A stretch of DNA of 56,851 bases from Oscillospiraceae bacterium (GTDB lineage Bacteria > Bacillota > Clostridia > Oscillospirales > CAG-272). The position numbers and the translations under genes are program-made. Position 1 is the stretch's first letter, and every line of letters begins with the position of its first letter. Positions 16,536 through 24,497 of the stretch are shown here, in pieces. The stretch is taken from positions 1 through 56,851 of the forward strand of contig SVTX01000010.1 of NCBI GenBank assembly GCA_015063545.1. Direction: 5' to 3'. Below the pieces are notes generated by a model, which saw only the letters and a program-made list of their open reading frames with translations, did no database searches and was not told the DNA's origin.

Positions 16536-19313
16536 TTATTTCGTCAACTCCTGATACATTTTCATAAGCTCTGCGACGCAGCTACTCTCTGTCGTGGTTT
16601 TTATATCAAAGCCGTACGCCTGCATTACTGCGCGGTCATTGGCTTGGTGTGCGCGGCGAAGCTCGGGCGGCATAGCAACCTCGTCGTAGAGATCTGCCAA
16701 AGAACAATCGGGATAGAGCGCGCGGGCGTCAAGGATAGCTTGTGCCGTTTCCTCTATTCTCTTTTTCTGCTCCGCAGTAGGCGTAGGCCAAGGGAAGTTG
16801 TTGTAAATAGCTGGAGAATATCTATAGCCATTTCCCAATCTTCCACAAGTTAACCGCACCCACGCCATATGTACATTGGACATCATAATTCCAAACAAAT
16901 ACAACGAGGCATTAGGAATTATATAGCAAGCATCACCAACAATGGTGTAGTTGTCTATAAATCCTAACGGTATATATCTCCTGCTACTCGTTGTATGTCT
17001 TGGGAATAGTAAATAATTGTTTTCAGGTTGACGAATTTGACAGAATAAATAAGGGAACAACGCTCTCTTGCGTATTCTGTCTGCTGAGCTTTGCTCGCGC
17101 TTTTGAGCAATGTTTTTCAAGCGATCTTTAATTTCAGGTATATTTACAAAATCATGAGGATTTCCGCCTAGAAACCAAAGGCAATACCTAGAATATTTTC
17201 CTTGTGGATTACTTAAAAATTCATCTCCTCCAACAAATGGACGAATATACTTTTGCAACAATGGATATTTGCTTTCCAAATAATCTTTTTCTTGCTCGGT
17301 TATAAATAAATTACCACCATCAGTAGGTTCGCTACCTTTTATCATCTTGGGAAGATTATCTGACAAAGATGCACTTCTGCTAGTTATCCAAACATCTGGC
17401 GCATTTTGTAAATACGCATTTATGTACGGCACCTTTTGAATTTTAGCATTGTCAAAAATATACTTGCTACCTGTGTATCCTTTTTTACAAAAGCCTACAA
17501 TAACGCAAACAACTGCGGCGGAATTTGACGATTCACTGCTCCACTTAAATGATCTATGTGCAAAAATTATTTCTGCACCTTCATCAAACATACGTCTCCA
17601 AAAAGTAGGAACAGATTCACCCTGACATATTGAATTAGTTGATACAAATCCAACAGACACTTTATGACTTATATCATTAATCAAATCCAATGATTTTTTA
17701 TACCAACAAAGCACATAATCCAATTTTGTTTCAGAACTACCATCTCCAAAAACATCCGCCATGTCTTTAGATTGCGCCTTTGAACGTTTTGCTTGCCCCA
17801 CAAACGGCGGATTGCCCATAATATAATCCAGCTTGTCCTTCGGTACAACGGATTCCCAATCTATGCGGAGAGCATTTCCCTCAACGATATTGGCGTAGGA
17901 TTTCAGGGGCAAAAATTCGAGGTGAGTTTCGAGTATTTCCTCTGTTTCCTTCATCATCTGCGACTCGGCTATCCACAGCGCCGTCTTTGCGACGGTCACG
18001 GCAAAGTCGTTTATCTCAATACCGTAAAACTGACCGAGAGAGACCTTGATAACGTCACCGAAATCCATAATGATCTGTTCTTCGTTGATTATTTTCAAGG
18101 CTTCATTTTCAAGTCGGCGCAGGTCGATATACGTCTGTGTCAAGAAATTTCCCGAGCCGCACGCAGGGTCAAGAAATACAAGCTCGGACAGCTTTTTGCG
18201 GAATGCCTCGGCTTTCTCCTTGCGTATTTTTGATACCTTTACCGCCTTGATATTGTCAAGCTCCTCGCAAAGCTCGTCCAAAAACAACGGCTTTGTCACC
18301 TTATGGATATTTTCGATAGAGGTATAGTGCATACCGCCGCCGCGACGGGTTTCGGGGTTTAATGTTGATTCAAACACCGCGCCGAAAATCGTGGGGCTTA
18401 TCTGCGACCAGTCGAAATCTTCGCTTGCCTTGTGCAAAAGCAGGTCTACTATCTCCTGCGTGAAATTGGGTATCTCTATATTTTCATCCGCAAACAGACC
18501 GCCGTTGACGTACGGGAAAACTCCAAGTCTCTCGTCAAGATATTTGTCTCTATCATCAATCTTGGTATCAAGGACTTTGAAAAGGTCGATAAGCGCGCGG
18601 CGTACGTCTCTGACGTCAAAGCTCTTAATATAATTGTGGAATTTATTATGGTCGCCGCCGAAAATGCCCGAATCCTCTGCGTAAAGGCAGAAAACAAGGC
18701 GCACACAAAGAATGTTAAGGCTATGGAGCGAAGCCTTATCACTTGGGTCTATGTACTGCTTGAGTATGGCATCGTAGAGCTTTCCAACAAGCTCACCCGC
18801 ACGAATTGAAACAATCTCCTCACGTTTGGCAAGCTCGCTCTTTTCTTCCACAAGGAACTGCAAGCGGTAGTATTCCTTTGAAAGCTCCGACAGTAAAATG
18901 CTCTCGGGCTCACCTGTGTTCTTTTCCATATCGTATATCAAAAATTCTTGGAAATTGCATACGATTATCCATCTCGGGCGTTGCGAATAAGACAGCGCCG
19001 CAGAGTATCTCCGCGCCTGCTGAAAGGGTGTCAGGAACGTTCCGTCCGACTGCTTTATGGGCTTGCGGAGATCCTTGTCTCTGCCCTTTTGCTCAATAAG
19101 CACGTGCGTTGACGGAATGTGACCGTCAATAAAGCTGGTGTGGTCAAGACGCACCTGTTCCTCAAAAATTATAGTCTGCTCGGGATTCTCAACGCCCAAA
19201 ACGTCGCGCAAAAGAGACAGCCAGAACGATTGGCTCTCCCCCTTCTCATATCCCTTGTCCTTCCAATATTCAGCAAACGCCTTCGCCGCTTTTTTTCTAT
19301 CTATTCCTGCCAT
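16536..19313 (-). CDS. Single-chain Type IIL/IIG restriction-modification enzyme (MmeI-like)
   Basis: 925 residues. N-terminal nuclease domain with a D-x10-E-x-K centre (Asp63, Glu74, Lys76, in FIDGHIPSTHVLIEQK). A helical connector follows. The gamma-class adenine methyltransferase has motif I DPACGSGNFL (about 381-390) and motif IV GNPPF (about 500). The C-terminal target-recognition and tail region (about 600-925) contains RRYIPLGFIDNYTIVGDACY, LTCGRLGNGYRYSPAIYNNFPW and ELRRAHQANDRAVMQAYGF, typical of MmeI relatives. Such enzymes methylate one strand of an asymmetric site and cut at a distance, so no separate methylase is needed. The recognition site cannot be read from sequence. The recognition part is more AT-rich than the nuclease part. 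Confidence 0.88.
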   Translation of the reverse strand: MAGIDRKKAAKAFAEYWKDKGYEKGESQSFWLSLLRDVLGVENPEQTIIFEEQVRLDHTSFIDGHIPSTHVLIEQKGRDKDLRKPIKQSDGTFLTPFQQARRYSAALSYSQRPRWIIVCNFQEFLIYDMEKNTGEPESILLSELSKEYYRLQFLVEEKSELAKREEIVSIRAGELVGKLYDAILKQYIDPSDKASLHSLNILCVRLVFCLYAEDSGIFGGDHNKFHNYIKSFDVRDVRRALIDLFKVLDTKIDDRDKYLDERLGVFPYVNGGLFADENIEIPNFTQEIVDLLLHKASEDFDWSQISPTIFGAVFESTLNPETRRGGGMHYTSIENIHKVTKPLFLDELCEELDNIKAVKVSKIRKEKAEAFRKKLSELVFLDPACGSGNFLTQTYIDLRRLENEALKIINEEQIIMDFGDVIKVSLGQFYGIEINDFAVTVAKTALWIAESQMMKETEEILETHLEFLPLKSYANIVEGNALRIDWESVVPKDKLDYIMGNPPFVGQAKRSKAQSKDMADVFGDGSSETKLDYVLCWYKKSLDLINDISHKVSVGFVSTNSICQGESVPTFWRRMFDEGAEIIFAHRSFKWSSESSNSAAVVCVIVGFCKKGYTGSKYIFDNAKIQKVPYINAYLQNAPDVWITSRSASLSDNLPKMIKGSEPTDGGNLFITEQEKDYLESKYPLLQKYIRPFVGGDEFLSNPQGKYSRYCLWFLGGNPHDFVNIPEIKDRLKNIAQKREQSSADRIRKRALFPYLFCQIRQPENNYLLFPRHTTSSRRYIPLGFIDNYTIVGDACYIIPNASLYLFGIMMSNVHMAWVRLTCGRLGNGYRYSPAIYNNFPWPTPTAEQKKRIEETAQAILDARALYPDCSLADLYDEVAMPPELRRAHQANDRAVMQAYGFDIKTTTESSCVAELMKMYQELTK

Positions 19314-19665
19314 TTTCCCTCTCCGCTATCAAAGATTTCTTATACATGAAACTCCTTTATACATTATTATGTCATAAAATCTGCACATTGTCAAGGCGGT
19401 AACGCGCAGTATCTGCATATAAAAAGTCAAATTATATGCAGATACTCAACGGTTTACGCCAATTATCTGCACATAAAATTTAAATTTATATGCAGATTTC
19501 ATATCTCCGCCACTTCCCTGCCAGGCTCGCAAAACGTGTAGAGTTGATCCCGAATCTTGTCGATGTTTGAAATAAAAAATAAACAAATTCCCTATATTTT
19601 ATAAAGGAATTTGGGGCAATTTAAAAATAAATTTTAAAAATTATGAATTTTTTTTGAAAAAAGAC
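19314..19665. repeat. Intergenic region with repeated ATCTGCANAT inverted repeats
   Basis: Upstream of the restriction-modification gene. IR1: TATCTGCATATAA (19410-19422) against TTATATGCAGATA (19432-19444), perfect, 9-base spacer. IR2: ATCTGCACATAAA (19465-19477) against TTTATATGCAGAT (19485-19497), one mismatch. A lone half-site ATCTGCACAT lies at 19379-19388. Five half-sites in 120 bases suggest binding sites for a dimeric regulator, or stem-loops. A related TATCTGCG..CGCAGATA pair is at 24762-24790. The rest of the interval is AT-rich with no gene seen. Confidence 0.7.
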
Positions 19666-19694
19666 TGTACAAATGCATTTTTTTGTGGTATAAT
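19666..19694 (+). promoter_or_regulatory. Promoter of the response regulator gene
   Basis: TGTACA (19666-19671), 17-base spacer, TATAAT (19689-19694). The leader to the start codon is about 180 bases. Confidence 0.65.
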
Positions 19695-19883
19695 TATTAA
19701 CGCTGAAAACCACTTTATGAATTATTTTCATTCTAAAAATTACGGATTTGTGCTTTTAATGACAATTTGTGACCAAAATTCGCATAAAATTCAACACGCA
19801 TTCACCCATTCATCTAAAAAGCCAAATATAATCATTACAGTAAATCAGCGGACTCCCAAAAAAGCAACAAGGAGATTTTAAAT

Positions 19884-20576
19884 ATGTCTGACACAAAAAT
19901 TCTTGTCATTGACAACGACCCCGGCATATGTGAACTTATAAAGACACATTTCGAGAGCGAGGGTTATGAGGTAAAGACGGTATCGGACGGCAGTGAGAGC
20001 ATCAGCGCATTTAAGATGTACGAGCCCGATATCACCCTTTTGGATATCATGCTTCCCAAAAAAGACGGTTGGCAGGTATGCCGCGAAATCCGCGAGATAT
20101 CCAGCCGCCCCATCATTATGATAAGCGCTAAGAGCGATATTTTCGACAAAGTACTCGGTCTTGAGCTCGGCGCCGACGACTATCTTGTAAAGCCCTTTGA
20201 TATTAAGGAGCTTTCCGCAAGAATCAAAGCCGTACTTCGCCGTTGCCAGAAGGACACAAGCCAGGTCGACGAAGAAGTAGTTAAATTTGAAAACATCGAG
20301 ATAAGCTTGCAAAAGTATGAGCTCAAGCTCAGGGGAAAATCTATTGATATTCCTCCCAAGGAGTTGGAGCTTCTCTACTTCCTTGCGTCCAACTACAATC
20401 GCGTTTTCTCCAGAGATCAGCTTCTTGATAAGGTTTGGGGATTTGATTATCTCGGAGATTCACGTACAGTTGACGTACATATCAAGCGTCTGCGCGAAAA
20501 GCTTCAGGGCATTTCCGACAAATGGCTTATCAAGACCGTTTGGGGCGTTGGATACAAATTTGAATTCTTGAATTAA
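19884..20576 (+). CDS. OmpR/PhoB-family response regulator, orphan
   Basis: 230 residues. Receiver domain (1-120) with the acidic pocket IDNDPG, phosphoacceptor Asp54 (TLLDIMLPKKDGW), Ser in MISAKSD and Lys in LVKPFD. The winged-helix DNA-binding domain (about 135-228) has PPKELELLYFLASN, SRDQLLDKVWG and SRTVDVHIKRLREKL. No histidine kinase gene is adjacent. It is followed by a hairpin and the HtrA-type protease gene, a possible envelope-stress target. AAGGAG precedes the start. Confidence 0.93.
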   Translation: MSDTKILVIDNDPGICELIKTHFESEGYEVKTVSDGSESISAFKMYEPDITLLDIMLPKKDGWQVCREIREISSRPIIMISAKSDIFDKVLGLELGADDYLVKPFDIKELSARIKAVLRRCQKDTSQVDEEVVKFENIEISLQKYELKLRGKSIDIPPKELELLYFLASNYNRVFSRDQLLDKVWGFDYLGDSRTVDVHIKRLREKLQGISDKWLIKTVWGVGYKFEFLN

Positions 20577-20596
20577 CTAATGATTTTTAATACACG

Positions 20597-20630
20597 GTGC
20601 CAATTCGAGAAGCGAATTGGCACTTTGTTT
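20597..20630 (+). terminator. Terminator after the response regulator gene
   Basis: Stem GTGCCAATTCG / CGAATTGGCAC, loop AGAAG, followed by TTTGTTT. It may allow some read-through into the protease gene 30 bases on. Confidence 0.75.
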
Positions 20631-20652
20631 CAAAATAAGAAAGGTGGTAAAT

Positions 20653-22362
20653 ATGGACGAAAACAAATCCTATAACGATATGGATTTTCACGGTCAGAAT
20701 ACGAATAATGAAACCGAAATTCCTAACAGCACAAGTAATGAGCAGGCGCCATCTCCTGTGTATGATAATCTCCCCCCCGTAAATAGCGAAAGCTACGGCA
20801 GACCTCCCGTATATCCTTCACAGCCCTATGTTCTCGATCCTCAATTCACGTACAGTTACAACGCTCAACAGCCTCAAAACGGGCAGTACGGTACCCCCAC
20901 TCCCCCGCCCGCGACAGAAGCAGGAACGCCACCCCAAGCCCCCCAAAAGATCGGCGGTTGGTACGATCAAATGGGACAGTACGTATTCCCCGACGGCAGT
21001 TTTTACGATATATACGGAACCTATCACCCTGTATATTCTCAAGCAACACAGGCATTTAACTGGTCTCCGGATCCTCAGCCCGAGCCTCAACCCGAGCCTC
21101 AACCCGAGGAAACCCCTCAGCCCGGCATAGAAGATCTTTTTGAACAGAACTCTCCCGATTCTGAAGATGCGCCTGCTCCCAAAAAGAAAAAGAACGGCTT
21201 TAAAGTCACTTTGATAGTCATGGCATGCGTATTTGGCGTTGCTTTCCTTATTCTCGCAGCCGCGCTTATATTTGGACTTTTTGAGTCCTTCCCCGGCATC
21301 TCCGATGACGACATGAGCGTAAACATCGTGGTTTCCGACAAGGGCCCCACGGCTATTGAGGACGGCATGGCATCAAAAGATGTTCTTGATAAAGCAACCC
21401 AATCCACAGTTGTTATCACAGTACAAAAAGGAACGTCTACCGGTCTTGGAAGCGGATTTATTATTCACGAGGACGGATATATAGTTACTAACTACCACGT
21501 TGTATCCGGATATACCGATATCACTGTTGAGCTTTACAATGCGACCTCATACAAAGCTACTCTCGTTGGCGGAAGTGAACGCGATGACATTGCGGTAATT
21601 AAAATCACCGCCGATAATCTTCCCGTAGCTACTATAGGCAAGAGCGTTTACTGCTATTCAGGCGAGCGCGTTTATGCAATAGGATGTCCCAGCAGCTATG
21701 ATTTCGCATGGACAATATCCACGGGAATAATTTCTCATCCCAACAGAACCGTGACGATGTACAACGATGACGGTAGCGTAGATAAGGTCATGTCTGTGAT
21801 CCAAACCGACGCGGCAGTAAATCACGGAAATTCCGGCGGCCCGCTTATCAACACTCGCGGAGAGGTCATAGGAATAGTAACTATGAAAAAATCCGACAGC
21901 GCAGGCATTGGATTTGCCATTCCGATAGACGGCGCGCTTGAAATAGTCAGCGAGCTTATCAAGGACGGAGACGCAAGTGATATAGATTCCACTGTTGCAT
22001 ATCCCCGCCCCATGATAGGAATAAGCTGTATAGGCGTTACAGCCGATAAGTATTATTTCACCGACGGAATAAACATAAAGGAAATATCCGCGCAGGAAGT
22101 AACCAAATACCCCGAAAAAAACGTATTTTATGCTCCTGTTAACGGTATATACGTCGCCGATACTGACAAAAATTATAATGCTACAGACGTTTTGCAACCC
22201 GGAGATATAATCCTCACCATAGGTGACCTCTCTGTATACACGAGATATCAGCTTTCCGCATACATCAACAGATATAAACCAAGTGAAAGCGTAAAGCTCA
22301 CAGTCTACAGAAACGGCGAAACCATCTCAGTAGACGTTTTGCTTGCGGAAGAAATAAAATAA
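20653..22362 (+). CDS. HtrA/DegP-type membrane serine protease with PDZ domain
   Basis: 569 residues. The long N-terminal cytoplasmic part (about 1-180) is Pro/Gln/Tyr-rich and ends in PEPQPEPQPEPQPEE repeats. One membrane helix (about 184-206) follows, then a trypsin-like domain with the triad His (VTNYHVV, about 282), Asp (RDDIAVIKI, about 310) and Ser (GNSGGPL, about 394). The C-terminal PDZ domain contains QPGDIILTIGDLSVYTRYQL. Such proteases clear misfolded envelope proteins. The start is at ATG 20653, with AAAGGTGG six bases before it. It ends at a strong terminator. Confidence 0.92.
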   Translation: MDENKSYNDMDFHGQNTNNETEIPNSTSNEQAPSPVYDNLPPVNSESYGRPPVYPSQPYVLDPQFTYSYNAQQPQNGQYGTPTPPPATEAGTPPQAPQKIGGWYDQMGQYVFPDGSFYDIYGTYHPVYSQATQAFNWSPDPQPEPQPEPQPEETPQPGIEDLFEQNSPDSEDAPAPKKKKNGFKVTLIVMACVFGVAFLILAAALIFGLFESFPGISDDDMSVNIVVSDKGPTAIEDGMASKDVLDKATQSTVVITVQKGTSTGLGSGFIIHEDGYIVTNYHVVSGYTDITVELYNATSYKATLVGGSERDDIAVIKITADNLPVATIGKSVYCYSGERVYAIGCPSSYDFAWTISTGIISHPNRTVTMYNDDGSVDKVMSVIQTDAAVNHGNSGGPLINTRGEVIGIVTMKKSDSAGIGFAIPIDGALEIVSELIKDGDASDIDSTVAYPRPMIGISCIGVTADKYYFTDGINIKEISAQEVTKYPEKNVFYAPVNGIYVADTDKNYNATDVLQPGDIILTIGDLSVYTRYQLSAYINRYKPSESVKLTVYRNGETISVDVLLAEEIK

Positions 22363-22368
22363 AATAGA

Positions 22369-22405
22369 AATATTGCAAGGATAGTTGTCCTTGCAATATT
22401 TTTTT
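22369..22405 (+). terminator. Terminator of the HtrA gene
   Basis: Stem AATATTGCAAGGA / TCCTTGCAATATT, loop TAGTTG, then a T-run. Confidence 0.9.
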
Positions 22406-22471
22406 GATTGGTTGGGGTGCTTGGCGCTCTTTCGTCGAGCAAAAAGTAGAAAGCGGAGTGCAGCTTTGCAC

Positions 22472-22531
22472 AAGAATCAGAACTCTCAGCAAGTTCGACG
22501 AGCAAACTTGGTGTAGCGGTTCGATATTCTT
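22472..22531 (+). repeat. T-arm-mimic palindromic element E1
   Basis: Outer arms AAGAATCAGAAC (22472-22483) and GGTTCGATATTCTT (22518-22531), with an inner hairpin CAAGTT / AACTTG (22490-22495, 22505-22510). The right arm carries the GGTTCGAT core of a tRNA/tmRNA T-loop on the plus strand. It has the same layout as E2, E3 and the array at 27401. Confidence 0.6.
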
Positions 22532-22534
22532 AAA

Positions 22535-22618
22535 TGGTGAGTGAGGGGAATCGAACCTTTACATAATTTGCTCCGCAAATTATGTGTAGGAGTTCTTCTT
22601 GTCCCCTCACCTCCACCA
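22535..22618. repeat. Element E2: two inverted copies of the tmRNA 3' end around a hairpin
   Basis: Left part GTGAGGGGAATCGAACC (22541-22557) is identical to bases 22815-22831 inside ssrA. The right part TCCCCTCACCTCCACCA (22602-22618) is identical, on the opposite strand, to the last 17 bases of tmRNA including CCA. Between them is a perfect 11-bp hairpin, ACATAATTTGC / GCAAATTATGT with loop TCC (22561-22585). It lies about 190 bases beyond the ssrA 3' end. Confidence 0.75.
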
Positions 22619-22662
22619 CAAAAAAAGCACGCTATGCGCGTGAAGGTAATCACAAGCAACAG

Positions 22663-22755
22663 AAGATTTTCAAGGACATCGAGTCCTTGAAAATCTTGGG
22701 AATCAGAACCATTACCCGACTCGCAAGCGAGCGAGTGTAATGGTTCGATTCTCCC
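22663..22755. repeat. Perfect 15-bp hairpin joined to T-arm-mimic element E3
   Basis: 22663-22697: AAGATTTTCAAGGAC / GTCCTTGAAAATCTT with loop ATCGA. Directly abutting, 22698-22755 is E3: GGGAATCAGAACCATTAC against GTAATGGTTCGATTCTCCC, with inner ACTCGC / GCGAGT. E3 ends in a T-loop-like GGTTCGATTC and is followed by a CAGCCA that resembles a tRNA end. No tRNA body is found upstream. Confidence 0.65.
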
Positions 22756-22766
22756 TCGCGTCAGCC

Positions 22767-22807
22767 ATAAAATAAGGGCACTCCCTTGCGGAGTGCCCTT
22801 ATTTTAT
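22767..22807. terminator. ssrA terminator
   Basis: An 18-bp stem whose arms begin ATAAAATAAGGGC and end GCCCTTATTTTAT, with loop CTTGC. It lies directly beyond the tmRNA CCA end on the minus strand and has T-rich flanks on both strands. Confidence 0.85.
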
Positions 22808-23200
22808 GGTGGAGGTGAGGGGAATCGAACCCCTGTCCAAAAACCTCTTGATACAACTTTCTCCGGGTGCAGTTTGTCATTTAGTCTTTTTCACTTGGGC
22901 GCGGGCAAACACGCTCCCAAGCAAAGCAACCGTTTTGTGCGTGATCGGTTCAACGGTCACCGCCGATGCACGTTCACCGCTGAAATGACGCTCAGTCCCA
23001 AGCCGCGATACTCTTGGGAGGAACGGGCGGTCCGCAGACCGCAGCACTGCCATTGTCAAGTCCAAAAGGACTTAACAATTAGGCAGCCATAGCAACTGTA
23101 TCGTTGTCGTTTATTTTTTAAAGTTTGAGCAGTTAAAGAGATTACTCGGCTCTACCCGCTTATCATACCTCAAAATCCCTGTCGAAACCATTGCACCCCC
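22807..23200 (-). ncRNA. ssrA: Transfer-messenger RNA (tmRNA)
   Basis: On the minus strand the 5' end is GGGGGTGCAATGGTTTCGAC and the 3' end is GGTTCGATTCCCC-TCACCTCCACCA. GGGGGTG pairs with CACCTCC as the acceptor stem, and GTTCGATTC is the T-loop. The tag frame ends ...AAC GAC AAC GAT ACA GTT GCT ATG GCT GCC TAA, giving a tag tail NDNDTVAMAA; the exact resume codon (AAC or one or two codons earlier) is not certain. tmRNA rescues stalled ribosomes with SmpB, whose gene is just upstream on the same strand. The CCA end is encoded. Confidence 0.95.
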
Positions 23201-23321
23201 ATGCGTCAACGCCAAGCGTCGACGAGTGAGATGTTCCGCTTCACAGAACTTGATGTTGCAAGCCAAGGCTTGCAGTAATATTTGCTCCGCAGGAGCAAAT
23301 GAGTTTTGCTTGCGCAAAAAG
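23201..23321. repeat. smpB-ssrA gap with three short hairpins
   Basis: GCAAGCC / GGCTTGC, ATTTGCTCC / GGAGCAAAT (loop GCA) and TTTTGC / GCAAAA lie within about 65 bases. The AATTTGCTCC-type hairpin recurs at 980 and 22561. No clear ssrA promoter was resolved in this stretch. Confidence 0.5.
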
Positions 23322-23789
23322 TTAAAATCTGTCCTTCATCTTGCGGTCTATTTCCCTGTCAGCGTCGCGCTTCGCGATCGAGTCGCGCTTGTCGTAGAGC
23401 TTTTTGCCGCGGCAAAGTCCGACCTCGACCTTAACGTGTGAACCCGAAAAATACAGCGAAAGCGGTATAAGCGACACTCCCTTCTGAGCAACCAGCCCAT
23501 GCAGCTTCATTATCTCACGCTTGTGCATAAGCAGTCTGCGCTGACGCAAGGGATCCTTATTAAAAATATTCCCATGCTCGTAAGGACTTATGTGCATACC
23601 TATAACGAAAAGCTCACCGTTTTTGACGTCGCAGTAGGAGTCCTTGAGATTGACTGCGCCTGCGCGTATTGACTTGACTTCAGTACCGAAAAGCTCAATT
23701 CCCGCTTCGTATTTCTCATCCACAAAGTAATCGTGCCACGCCTTTTTGTTCTGCGCGATTATCTTGCCCGAATTTTTCTTATCAGCCAT
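23322..23789 (-). CDS. smpB: SsrA-binding protein SmpB
   Basis: 155 residues. Conserved blocks are [53 protein letters not shown] and a basic C-terminal tail starting [18 protein letters not shown]. SmpB binds tmRNA and places it in the stalled ribosome. It is directly upstream of ssrA on the same strand, a common Firmicutes order. A CTCC-containing region upstream gives a good ribosome binding site (GAGGGGCAG before ATG). Confidence 0.97.
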   Translation of the reverse strand: MADKKNSGKIIAQNKKAWHDYFVDEKYEAGIELFGTEVKSIRAGAVNLKDSYCDVKNGELFVIGMHISPYEHGNIFNKDPLRQRRLLMHKREIMKLHGLVAQKGVSLIPLSLYFSGSHVKVEVGLCRGKKLYDKRDSIAKRDADREIDRKMKDRF

Positions 23790-23896
23790 CTCTGCCCCTC
23801 CTTTCTGTGATTTGCCTATATAATTATACAGTTTTTCGCCGTCTCTGTCAACAGTTTTGATAAAAGAAATTTCGACCGCATTTGCAACACTTTTAT

Positions 23897-24001
23897 CGTA
23901 GCGGGCTGTCGAGAGCGCCAGCCCCTACGACAAACTAATCAATTATCCGCGCGCAAAATTGATGTTCTATTAACCGTAGGGGACGGCGCCTCGACGTCCC
24001 G
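23897..24001. repeat. Two REP-like palindromes between smpB and the CotF genes
   Basis: 23897-23929 pairs GGGCTG with CAGCCC inside CGTAG...CTACG. 23976-24001 runs GTAGGGGACGGCGCC to CGACGTCCCG and is nearly identical to copy A at 940-966. Confidence 0.7.
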
Positions 24002-24059
24002 TAAAGTTTGTGCATATAAATCACAAAAGCACGGGTCGCCCCGTGCCTTGCGTATAATT

Positions 24060-24308
24060 TCAACAGCCTTGACTGTATTTCTGCTTTAAGGTGTCAATCT
24101 TCTGCGGCTCAACATTGGTAGCAGGATACCATCCCTTCTGCGCCATCTTGGAATATATCTGATTCTGCATCGAGATACATTCATCAAGCGACTGCGCAAA
24201 TGCCGCGTGTACGTTCTGCGTGGACGACTCTATCGCGCCGTGCATCATAAGATCGCACTCCCCTTTTACGTTGAGCAAAATGTTTTCCATTATCTGCTTA
24301 TCCTGCAT
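24060..24308 (-). CDS. CotF-like spore coat protein
   Basis: 82 residues beginning MQDKQIMENILLNVKGECDL, with MMHGAIESSTQNVHAAF and SKMAQKGWYP: the pattern of the short clostridial CotF family. These helical proteins are found in the spore coat. It lies 12 bases downstream of the 58-residue gene and is probably co-transcribed. Expression under mother-cell sigma factors is expected from the family; no promoter was resolved. Confidence 0.85.
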   Translation of the reverse strand: MQDKQIMENILLNVKGECDLMMHGAIESSTQNVHAAFAQSLDECISMQNQIYSKMAQKGWYPATNVEPQKIDTLKQKYSQGC

Positions 24309-24320
24309 ATCTTCCCCTCC

Positions 24321-24497
24321 TTAACCGAGCAATCCGTAAAATTTGTTAAAGCACTGCGTGTGTTTGTCCGCGAGGCTTTGGACAAAGCTTTTCAACTCCG
24401 CGTCCTGAAGCTGCCCTGCCGCCTCGGTGCAGGTCGCCTTGATCTGTGTCTCATGACCGAGGACGTCTTCAATGTAAAGCAATTCTTTTGGTGACAT
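24321..24497 (-). CDS. Small CotF-associated helical protein
   Basis: 58 residues, MSPKELLYIEDVLGHETQIK, predicted helical, with C-terminal HTQCFNKFYGLLG. The start at 24497 is chosen because AAGGGGGAATT precedes it; an in-frame upstream ATG at 24668 would add unrelated residues. It sits directly before the CotF-like gene and resembles the N-terminal helical half of CotF proteins, so the two may form one coat component. Confidence 0.75.
   Translation of the reverse strand: MSPKELLYIEDVLGHETQIKATCTEAAGQLQDAELKSFVQSLADKHTQCFNKFYGLLG

Noticed and set aside
22698-22766. tRNA gene ending in GTCAGCCA
   Set aside because: Only a T-loop-like end is present; no D-arm, anticodon arm or acceptor 5' strand can be found upstream.
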